Shown here piece after piece: positions 50,116 to 61,107 of a stretch of DNA of 64,000 nucleotides. The notes beneath the pieces are model-generated. The model worked only from the letters and a program-made list of their open reading frames with translations, made no database searches and had not been told where the DNA came from. The position numbers and the translations under genes are program-made. The stretch covers positions 456,001-520,000 of the forward strand of contig JAJTWR010000067.1 in the NCBI GenBank assembly GCA_021613335.1, written 5' to 3'. Every line of letters begins with the position of its first letter. The stretch's first letter is position 1. This DNA comes from Whitmania pigra. Its lineage: Eukaryota; Annelida; Clitellata; Hirudinida; Haemopidae.

Positions 50116-50443
50116 AAGATAATGTTGCTGTTGATGATGTCATTGCTGTTGTTTCTCGATTAATGTTTATGTTGTTGGTGATGTTTCAAAAAGTGTAGGT
50201 TTATTTTAATGGATGGAATCGTAGATTGAAATATAAAACATTAAATATGCAATCGTAAATTATTTATAAAATGATTTTTTATTCGATATGGCGATTTGTC
50301 AGACATTAAAATAATTTCAGCATGTTAATCTAATTTGATAACACAAAATAATTTAATTAAATATCATTAGTTAATTTATTTAGGTGAAATAAAATAATGT
50401 AACTAGATATAAATAAGCAATTTAATTATAAAAAAAATTGGTA

Positions 50444-50674
50444 CTACTGATTTGAAATATATTGCAAGATACTTCTATATAGCAGCGTAGAATTTTCACA
50501 AAAATATTCTCGAAAATTATTTTCCAACTCCATCTTATCGCTCACCTCTTCCGGTTGTTTCGTGTTCAGTGAAGCGTGTAATTCTCGGTCAGTCCTTTTT
50601 ATTCGATTCTCTTGCATTTTTTCCTTTCTTTTAGTACGATTGTGATGGTGCGATGTTGTGCGTGTTCGATGCAT
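50444..50674 (-). CDS. Small basic ORF of unknown function (possible exon or gene)
   Basis: A 76-codon ATG-started frame on the minus strand with a charged, non-repetitive composition: a basic N-terminal third (SHHHNRTKRKEK, NRIKRTDREL) and an acidic middle (KQPEEVSDKMELE). The open frame continues some 20 codons upstream without another ATG, so it could be an exon. GC content is higher than in neighbouring DNA. No domain is recognised and no partner exon was found. Confidence 0.3.
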   Translation of the reverse strand: MHRTRTTSHHHNRTKRKEKMQENRIKRTDRELHASLNTKQPEEVSDKMELENNFREYFCENSTLLYRSILQYISNQ

Positions 50675-50827
50675 TCCGAATTTACGACTATCATCAGGAT
50701 TATTGTTTTTCTTATTCGTCCGACCGTATCATTTATTTTATTGGCGCCAACTTCTCCCAAGCAGCGCTTCTAGCGCTTGTAATTGTTAACGCTTTGTGAT
50801 CCTTAATGACTTCATCAAATGGACATA

Positions 50828-51140
50828 GGGCGCTATATAAATAAGGGTTGTGAGGGAAAGAATTGTTGTAACTGAATGATGATGATGGTCGTAATATCGA
50901 TGAGTAAATATATAAATATATATATAATAGACATATGTATATATATATATATAATATAATAAAATATATAATATAAAATATCTATATAATTATATATATA
51001 ATTATTATTATATAATATGTGTATAGTATAAATAGATATATACATAATTATAAATTAATACATATGCAGATAAAGTAACAAGAAATAATAATTTCAATAT
51101 TTATTTAAAAATAAAATACAAAAAACGGTGGAAGAACTTA
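50828..51140. other. Recurrent GGCGCTATATAAATA motif and AT-dinucleotide-rich tract
   Basis: The motif is at 50828-50845, followed at 50910-51040 by dense TA/AT dinucleotide sequence. No gene is seen. Confidence 0.5.
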
Positions 51141-51658
51141 AAGCAAAGAGGTATATATGATTTATTCTGAGCAGACGAATTGATGAAAACCGTGAAAGCT
51201 GACCGTAAACCACACCCGATTTGTCGATCTAAGAGGTCCGACATTATTCTCCATTCTTTTGGCGGGAAAAAAACTTTTCAATTTCTCCGTTGACGTCTGC
51301 AAAGATATTTTGATGATGGAAGTGTTTCTTTCGGAGCTGAGAAGAAGAGATTGTAATTTTAAATTATGCGTGCCAATGAAATTCCATGGGTTGTGCATAA
51401 TTTTAAATTATTTTATTCTTTAGGTTATGTTAGATGTTTCGTGAGTTAGAAATGATGGCTTAATTGATCTAATTCTATTGTGTTTAATTAAATTTTTAAT
51501 AAATTTAAGTTGTTGATCAAATGTTGTTTTTTTAAATGTTATTCATTCAATTACAATATTTGTTTGACATAATTGGCAATTTCTTAAATTATACTTTGTA
51601 CCATAGAAAAAAAAATATAATTTTTGATAAATTTTTAAAATGATTATTAATGTTACTT

Positions 51659-51810
<152 letters not shown>

Positions 51811-53060
51811 ATATGTTATTATTATGTTCCTATTTTATCTCCAATTAATTGTTTCTCGGTCTGTTGAAGTGACAGATTTCAATGTCATCCTCATCTGGAA
51901 CAAAATGAATTCACATCGATTTGAGCGCTTAAGAGCTTGCGAAATTTCCGGAAATAATTTGTTTTTATTATTTTTAAATATTTATAATAACACAAACAAA
52001 TGTATTCATTCAAGGCCAATAAACCGTATTTAATTAAAGATTATAAGATAATAATTTGTTTAATATAACTTTTTTCATCATATGAATTATGTATTACAAA
52101 ATGTAAAATATTGAAAAGTAAAATCTTGAACTGAATTTAGATAATTATTTAACTTTACATAATTTATTTACATAAAAAAATAAAATAAATCATTAAAAAA
52201 CTGGTCTCGACATGGCTTCATTAGATCATGAATGACGTCTCCATCGCTTCAAAACTCACGCACAAGACCTTTCATCAGTTTCAATCAATGCATACTTTTT
52301 ATAAATTACTCCTTAAATTGTAAATTATAGATTTCGGTTTTTGAATTTTTTATTTAAGAAATTGTTTGATTAATGCACGCTCTTGCATGCTATGGGGATT
52401 TATTTGATTTCTGTAGGTTTCATTTGAGATTAATTGAAAATAAATTTAGATTAATTACAAATAAACTGGATTAGTTCTATTTTCTTAAATTGTAAAATTA
52501 ATCACGGTTTCACATTAAAATATTTTAATATTTCATAATATTAAAAATTGATTTTAATATTTATAATTAAATAATTCTTAAAATTAAAATTTTTTAAATT
52601 ATTTTATCTTAATCCAAATTATGAAAACAGTAGCCAGTTATTTTATAATTGATTTTTATATTATACTTTTTAAACTCATGAGTACCATTGAGTACTAAAT
52701 AACTAGAGATATTGTTATCATCGCCGTCATCGCCGTCGTCATAGCAAAAGACTCACTCTGTCCAAATCCATCTGCAAACGAAGAAAAAAAAATAAATTCT
52801 ACCCCAGCAACACAAATTTCACTTAGGCTCCTGTAATTAATTTCCTGCAGGTTCTCGATAAATACATCAACTCTGAAACTTCTCTTAATTTCTTTTAAAA
52901 TAATTTCGCTTCTAATTGCAAAACAAAAGTCATACTTTTAACTCTCCAGTCACGAGATCAAACAGATCCGAGGCTTTAGAAGATTTTACGGAAAGGAAAT
53001 AAAATGAAATTAAAGGAAATTAAAACATAAAACAGAGACCAAGAAAACGGTATGGCCTGA
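51811..53060. other. Intergenic AT-rich stretch
   Basis: No gene or element ends are seen. Confidence 0.45.
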
Positions 53061-53477
53061 ATGTCCTCACATTCCATAAATCTGAAAATCAAATCTTCTA
53101 TCGGTGACACGTCCAGCGCTATCGACCGCATGAGACCCATTAGTGAGTTCCAGATTCACAGGCTCAACTCCAGTCATGCTTGCGCAAAAATATTGCCAAA
53201 TTCGCCTCCATTTCCTTTCTTTCGGCAAGAATTGTTTGTAGTTTCTTCCAAAACCACCACCACCTCATCCTCTCTTCCTTCTTTCTTTTCTCGGGAAATC
53301 AATTTTTTCTCTTTTCGCGGAGTGATCCAACCATCTGGAAAGGCGGATGAATACATCAAGCACTTATCGAGGATATTACACAAAGCCTGGAAGCCTCGTA
53401 CGGTAAAGAACAGGCCAGACCTCCTTGGCCTGGTCTGCAATAAACCATTGCAAGATGCGATGTTGTTAAGCTTGTAA
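53061..53477 (+). CDS. Unclassified 138-residue ORF
   Basis: An ATG-started open frame in a GC-richer island, non-repetitive, with a Ser/Thr/Pro/Phe-rich middle and a basic C-terminal third (HLSRILHKAWKPRTVKNRP). An 88-codon frame is also open on the minus strand over 53174-53440, so the coding strand is uncertain. No signal peptide, domain or splice partner is evident. It could be a single-exon gene, one exon, or a chance frame. Confidence 0.3.
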   Translation: MSSHSINLKIKSSIGDTSSAIDRMRPISEFQIHRLNSSHACAKILPNSPPFPFFRQELFVVSSKTTTTSSSLPSFFSREINFFSFRGVIQPSGKADEYIKHLSRILHKAWKPRTVKNRPDLLGLVCNKPLQDAMLLSL

Positions 53478-54663
53478 GGACGAGTGACGCTGAAATGAGA
53501 ATGCTATTTCTTGGGAATTTCGATTTGTTAGTAATTCATTGATTGTTATTGCATTTACCGAAGAAGCTGTTTGACTTAATGAATTAGTTGATCTGAGGAT
53601 TGATTTTATCCATGTAATGTTGGTTTAATTAGTGAATTAGTATAACTTTTTATTTTGGAAAGCTATTGTTATGATTAGCTTGTCAAATATTCAGAATCAT
53701 TAATATTTATTCAAATTAACGTTATATATATAAATATTTATATTTATATTTATATAAGATAAATGATATAATTAAACAAAGTCATAAATTTTTGTTGACC
53801 CGTGAATTTGGACAAAAAAAAAACATCTGAACTAATCAACGCGTTACTTTGTTCGCAACTGAATGAGTTCACTTTTTAAGAAAACTTCTTTGTCGGTTAA
53901 TTACGGGCTTTTTAATTTTTTTGTTTGATATTTTCTAAAAAATTTAGCAATAATAGTGATGGAAAAATATTATAAATATTATTAGCTAATATTATGAATT
54001 CAATATTTACTTCTTACCACAATCCAATTTTCGTTTAATTTGTAACTCTGTTTGAAAGCAGTTAATAGATCAAACAATTTATTATTTATTACAAGCGGAA
54101 TAATAAGAAGAACATTATTCACCATAACTTATTTATAATTTAACGCTTATCGTAAACTTTTTCGCAAACCAAACCAAATCGCTAATCCGTAAGAAAATAT
54201 TGAATAATATCAACAATAAATCATCAATATCCTGTTACTTCCTTTGCATTAAAAATATTGCATCAGCAGAACCAATTTAGTTAAGCGTAATCAATTGTAG
54301 CGCTTCTGACGCTAAGTGTAAAGCGCTAGATATTATTGGTTTAATAATGCAAAACAAGCATAAATAATGGGTTTAACAGGAGGTTTAATTAGTGGAGTCA
54401 GACAAGAGGTCAGCGAGGTCACTTGAAAACACATGCCAAGAAGAAAATAAGAAGATGATGGATGGAAAGGCTCGGATTTGATTGGAAATCTCGATCGGAT
54501 TTTGTTTGATTCGATTTAATTTTTGTTTTTTTTTCTGTTTTTTTTTTAATTCATCATCAACTTCGTATGGCCATCCAAGTTATATTAATATCAACAATAA
54601 ATCAATATTATCAATAATGTTATGATGCGCGTAACAACATTATTTTTATTACTAATACAATTT
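53478..54663. other. Intergenic AT-rich stretch
   Basis: No gene supported. Several AGCGCT hexamers cluster at 54299-54330. Confidence 0.4.
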
Positions 54664-54855
<192 letters not shown>

Positions 54856-55867
54856 GGAAGATGTTATTTTTACAGGATTAACATAAGCAGTATGAGTTCC
54901 CGATCCGTATAGAGGATATGAGATGAAGTTAAAATATTCAGAACCTATCTTGAAAGTAGGCGCTATAAAAAGTATGCATTGAGTCTAGCACATACTAATC
55001 GTATTAATTACAAGTACACTCTAAATTCTCTAAAATCATTACTTTTGACAAATAAGTTGTTAAAATTTATTTCATCTTTAGTTCATTCAGCGCTCATTCG
55101 TGAATTTCCTTCTCTAATGGCAATCCTTTTGTGTCACGTGCTTACATCACGTCACATAAAACCAAAAACTAGTCCTAATTCCTAATCTGAATGGTGAATG
55201 TCACGGGGGTACTTGTAGCAATGATGAAAGTGATGATTGTGCGGTACTCCTTACATTGCGAGATTATGATAATTATTAGAAATTAGTTTATGAATTTTTT
55301 TTTATAATAAAGCGAGCAATGTTTCCTGGCCCCAACATTTATTTGTTTCAATATTAGTTCGAAATTTACATTTGTTATATGACTGATTAAAGAACCTGTT
55401 TAAAATTATTGATTAATTTGATATGTAAACCTCATACAAATGATTAGTAATTATATTAAAAGTAAATTTCTATTCAATATCAGAAACTATTAGGTTTGTT
55501 CTCACTCAGACAGATTACAAAAATTCAAAAGTAAATCTCACATAAGAGAGCAAAAGAGAAGAATAATGAATTTTTGATGGCAACAAATACATTATTTATT
55601 TGCCCAACAAAGCATCCTACTCAAATCATTACTGAAACGTTTGCTAATCTTACGGCCATTGTCCTAAAAAAAAAACGAAAATCGAAAATTAAAATTAAAA
55701 TTAAAGATTTAAAAATTCAAGTAAGATTTTATTTTATTCTTTCAGGCGTCACTTTTACAATCAAGGCAAAAAATTGCTTTCTAACTTCATCTTTGTCATG
55801 AGTTTCTGAGTTTTTATGCTCGTGGGTTGAAACTAAGACCTATCAAGTAATGCATTTCTAAATTTAA

Positions 55868-56053
<186 letters not shown>

Positions 56054-56091
56054 CTATAATGTTAATGTTATTACTATTTGTTTTATTTAAA

Positions 56092-56807
56092 AGGTATAAC
56101 CCACTTATCTCGACCTCGGTTAACTTGCCAACACTAGTCGACGTTTTTGGAGTGGAACCGCCAAATTTCCAATTTCTCTTAGCATTTTCCCACTGGTTAT
56201 GTCGATTCTTTTGTCGCCAAACCATAATACAATCTCAAGCTCAAAAGAGGGCCAAATTATCAATTCCTTTGAATAATCGCCGACTTTGAAGTGGAACCCC
56301 CAAATTCCCACTTTGTCGTAGCATTTTCTCATCGGTTACGTTGATTTGTTTTATGTCGCCAAACCCAATTCACTGTTGTTGATTTTGTCTGAGGGGTTAA
56401 CATTCTATTTTGTTTATTTTTTTGTTCTAAAATGTCTGAAAGTGTTAAGAGAAAACGGGACAATCTGTCAATAGAGAAAAAGTATGAAATCATACTGCAG
56501 CCAGAAAAAGAAACAAAACCAGGAGACCTTAGCGTGGTATTCCAGCAAACACCATTTCAAGATGAGAAAAAAAGACTTAGTAAATCTTAGTACATGAAGT
56601 CTTTGATCCAGCAAGAAAAAAACGTAAAATGGCTGAGAACAAAGCTGGTGACGATGCAGTGCTTCGATGATTCACAAATTCGCGAGCAACAAACCTTTCC
56701 GTCAATGGTCTCTTGCCGATGTTGATATATTGCCGCCATATCAATTTTCGGTTATCTCGACGCTTTTGGAAAAAGCTCTAGACCGGCGACATATCCGGGT
56801 TCGACTG
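56092..56807 (+). mobile_element. pogo/Tigger-like DNA transposon, deleted copy 2
   Basis: The left end (AACCCACTTATCTCGACCTCGG) and the inverted right end (CAGTCGAACCCGGATATGTCGCC) match copy 1. The right flank is TA; the left flank has drifted. At about 56430 it reads MSESVKRKRDNLSIEKKYEI, clearer than in copy 1, then degrades. Only 716 bp remain, so most of the transposase is deleted. Confidence 0.8.
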
Positions 56808-58196
56808 TATTTTACTTTCTCATCCTTTCAAAAGTCAGTTCAAAATTTAAAATCGAATCATCTTCCAAGAGTGAACGAATTCATGTCGAAGTAAAACAAC
56901 TTCTTCAATTCCTCTACATTTTCCCTTTTTTGTTATTTTGAAATTGCAACGAAAGTTTTTTAATGACTTTCAATGTTTCCCCTTTTAATGTTAACACTTC
57001 AACGTGAAAGTATAGGAAACATAAAATGGTCTTAAAATGTTCGGTAGATATCGATAAAAAGACAAACTCGCGAAAAAACATTACAACACTTTATTCCAAT
57101 AATGTACAATTGTTCGCAAACGAATTCCTTTATGTTGCACCGCTAAGCATCCACCCACATGCCCATCTATCCACCTATCCATTCATTCATTCATCATTTT
57201 CTTTCCAGTGATCCATCTTGAGAATGTTGATTGATTGCGCCCCAGGAACAGGATGGACATTTACTAAAAGATTAAATTCTTATTTCAGTTTATATGCTAC
57301 CACATTTAAAAGGCGCTATATAAATAAACATGTTATGTTATTATTTATGTAATTATTATTACTATTATTGCAGCTATTATAATTATTATTATTTTCATGT
57401 TATTATTATTGTATCCATTCTGTCCAATTCTTAAGCAACTTACAGCAACTGAACGAGAGAGAAACTGAAATATCTCAAGTGGAAATATTGATTTCATCAG
57501 TTAAGTTTTTTCATTCACTAATTTCAACAGCTCAAACGTGAAATGTCATGACATATAGAATGGCATGGAATGGCATGGAAAATTGTGGTATGACGTGTGA
57601 TGACACGTTGGATGCATTCCTGATGTCATTGATTGTTACATTTGCAGTCTGGCAAGCGTTAGGTTAAATTTCAATAAATCTGGTGAGGATGTGAAATAAT
57701 GACGACTATAATTGTTGATGATGATCATGACGCTAATAAAAGAGATGGTGATGTCGATGATGATGATTATGAACTCAGTGTCGGTTATGGTGATGATGAT
57801 CTCCAGGGGAACTCAAAGGATTACTGGCACGCCAACGATCGTCACGTTGCTATGGTAACCCGTAAACACGAGTGGCAGGAAGTCTTTGAAGTCTAAGATG
57901 AAGTCTTTGTCGAGAGGTTGAATAACTGGGAATGAGTTAATCATAATTTAAGAAAACATTTACTTATTTATCTGTTGATTATGTTTATCTAGTTGTTTAA
58001 TTATTTTTCTATTTAAATTTCTATTTTTTATTTTTTGCAATGATGACATAAATTTTAACTTATCCACATCTTATAATTTGCAATGGCATTCATTATTGAA
58101 AAAGGTGTTATTGCGCAAATTTATTATTACTAAATTAACGTAATAATATTATTTAACTAATTTGATAACAACTTATTTAATCTATTTAAAGTTTTA
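56808..58196. other. Intergenic stretch
   Basis: A recurrent motif AGGCGCTATATAAATAAA at 57311-57328 is followed by ATT-rich DNA, like a retroelement 3' tail. A 65-codon acidic frame at 57699 is low-complexity GAT-type sequence and is not called. Confidence 0.4.
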
Positions 58197-58442
58197 AATG
58201 CTGCCTATTTCACAAGTATATTTATGATTAGTTCTTCTTAGGAAATAAGTGCTGAATTTTGTTTTTTTAGAAATTTATTTCACAATCATTATTTATTTAC
58301 AACACAATATTTCTAATAAATGCTGCCTATTTCACAAGTATATTTATGATTTGTTCTTCTTAGAAAATAAGTGCTGAATTTTTATTTTTTAGAAATTAAT
58401 TTCACAATAATTATTTATTTACAACACAATATTTCTAATAAA
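58197..58442. repeat. 121-bp tandem duplication
   Basis: 58197-58317 and 58318-58442 align with about 95 percent identity by eye, starting AAATGCTGCCTATTTCAC. Confidence 0.93.
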
Positions 58443-60340
58443 TGGAAGTTTAAAAATGAAAATAGATATTCTAAGAATCTAAGATTTTACTAAGAATATA
58501 ATAAAAATCTCATTTTATGATATATTAATAAAAAGATAATAATGATGATGATGATGATAGTAGTAATTATAATAGTAATAATAATAATAATTTATAATTA
58601 TTTGAATTCATTAAAGTTGTTTATTATTTTATTCAATAAAATCAAAAACAAAAACAAAAAGAAATAATTAAATAACAACTAATATTTATAATCGTAATTA
58701 AAAAAGTAACTTAAATATCGTTAAATAATATTAAATATCAGAAAATATCATTTAATATAACATAATTAATCTACATCTTTTGCGCCAATTGCAGGACAAA
58801 TTATTCGTTTGAAACTTTGCTTGGATATACTTAAGGAATTTCATATTCCTCTTCCAAGCCAATGAAACCTTGATTGATTCACATACCTGTACTCCACGTT
58901 GCAAAGATTCCTTGAATAGAATTCATTCGCACGAACAACCGATCGTCTCGATGGATGATTAGAACTGAGTCATCATCACGTAGCTGTTAATTAATGCTAC
59001 AAAAATAATAATTATTATTATAACCATATTTGCCAAATTAATCAATGTAGCATTGATTGTAATATTAACAATTGCTTTAAGTGTAATAATTAATGAATAA
59101 TAATAATTAAATTATTAATATTTGTATGATCAATAAATGTAGTGATAATTATAGTAGCAACGTTACTTGTTAAGTTAATGTTATTAATTTAATAATTAGT
59201 TAAATTAATTATAATTGTCAATGGAGCGAGAAAACCATGAAGTGATTGTACTTCAGAAACATTCGTTTGCGATGTTACTTAGAATTAGAAATTCTGGAAG
59301 CTTAAATTAACACAAATAACACTGTAATAACATCTATTTCAATAAAATTTAAAATAATTTATCTATAAAATAAATACATTCTTATTGTAAATTTTATATA
59401 TCATTTTTAAAAAAGTAAATAAATTGTTTTATAATTAAAAATAATTTATCTATAAACTAAACAAGTTTTATATATTATTTTAAATTTTATATATATTTAC
59501 TTTTTATAAAAATTTGAAATTTAAAATATTTAAATTTGGCAGTTTTATCTTTTAAATGTGATTTTAAATGAAGGTGGATTAAAGTATTAATATTTCTGGA
59601 GTCATCAAAAAAAACTGGTTTTTGCGTTTTTCTATTTTTAACCCCATTTTGATTTAATTTAAAATTTAGCTTAATTTTATTCAGTTTTTTAGAAAATTAA
59701 AAATTGAAAAAATTGTGTAATAATTTCTGTTAAACATAAATTATGTTTAAAATTGTTTTTTGAGTAAAATATATATCATTATTATGTTGGCATAATAATA
59801 TATTACACATCATAAAAACATAATATATCATTTGTTTTAAAATGTAATTAAATTAAAATTATGCATGTTAAATGTTTTTTTTATTTTGGTTCTAATTACA
59901 TTCAACTTAATATAGCTGTATGAAGCGCTAAATTTCAAAAACTCAAAAAGTCTTCAGTGTTATTTATTCGCATTCTAACTTACCGAGGGACGAAGAATTT
60001 AAAAATTATTTTCCATTTTAGAAATATTTTCCATTTCAAAATTAGTTTTTATTTTAAATTTTAATTTAATTTTTAAAATTGGAAATATTTTAATTTAAGT
60101 TTAATTTTAAAATATTTTCAATTTTAAAAATATTTTTCTAACTTTCAGAATCGAATTTTTTTCAGATTTAATCGCATCTATTTTTTTTAAATTTTCGACA
60201 TATATGCGATTCGCATAAATAAACAAAGCAGACGAGTGTAGAATAAATTACCAGATTAGTTGAGGATATTATTTTGTTATTTTAATTTTCGTTTAACGGT
60301 TCCCTCGAGATATTTTTATGGATCATGTTACATCTTAATA
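58443..60340. other. Intergenic AT-rich stretch
   Basis: Very AT-rich with many short TTTAAAATTT-type repeats around 59330-60130. No gene. Confidence 0.45.
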
Positions 60341-60873
60341 CAGTCCAATCTCGTTACTATGCCACCTGTCGTGACCGAGCAAAAGTGGCATAGTATCGAG
60401 AGTGGCATAGTATCGAGGGTTTCTAAAAACGGTCTTATTTTCTCAAATAAAATCGCCTTTATTTAAAAAAAACGGATTTAGCGTAAAGTCGGTTCGCTTG
60501 CAATCCGAGCTGACATTATGTGCTGAATTTGAAGAAAAATAACAAAAAAACGACTGATTGAAAAGGGAAAGGTTCTATAACCAGCAAAAGAATAACAATT
60601 GTCTAGATTTTAAAATAAAATTTAACTAATTTAGTTTAGTGATGGGTAAATTTATATATACAATCATTAGATTATTGTAAATAATTGAACACTGCGCAGA
60701 AATACAGACTTTTTAAACTCGTGCCTTTTAACAATCACACAATAGAGGCATAGTAGCGAGAGTAGGGAGTGGCATAATCAATTTATTTTGTATTGAATTG
60801 TCGGGACCGAGCAAAAGGGTATAATAGCGAGAGTGGCATAGTAGCGAGTTGGCATAATAACGAGATTTGACTG
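60341..60873. mobile_element. 533-bp MITE with TA target duplication (pogo/mariner type)
   Basis: The left end CAGTCCAATCTCGTTACTAT and the inverted right end CAGTCAAATCTCGTTATTAT are near-perfect inverted repeats, and TA flanks both sides (60339-60340, 60874-60875). Besides the inverted repeats, both ends carry direct copies of GACCGAGCAAAAG followed by repeated GGCATAGTA-CGAG units. No transposase is encoded. Confidence 0.9.
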
Positions 60874-60984
60874 TATTGAGAGTCAAAGAAAAACGCAAGA
60901 CGCTAAAAAACCTGTGTTTAAGAAAGCATAACCTTGTGCTTTTGATTTATCCAGTATCAATCCATCTAACCATTTATCAATAAT

Positions 60985-61107
60985 AACCATTCATCCATCT
61001 ATCCATCCATTCATCCATCCATCCATCCGTCCGTCCATCCATCCATCCATCCATCCATCCATCCATCCATCCATCTATCCATCCATCCATCCATCCATCC
61101 ATCCATA
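60985..61107 (+). repeat. (CATC)n tetranucleotide microsatellite
   Basis: About 30 CATC units with a few CGTC and CTATC variants. Confidence 0.95.

Noticed and set aside
49891..50163. Leu/Met-rich ORF resembling a membrane protein
   Set aside because: Generated by a 30-bp minisatellite made of GTT-type triplets.
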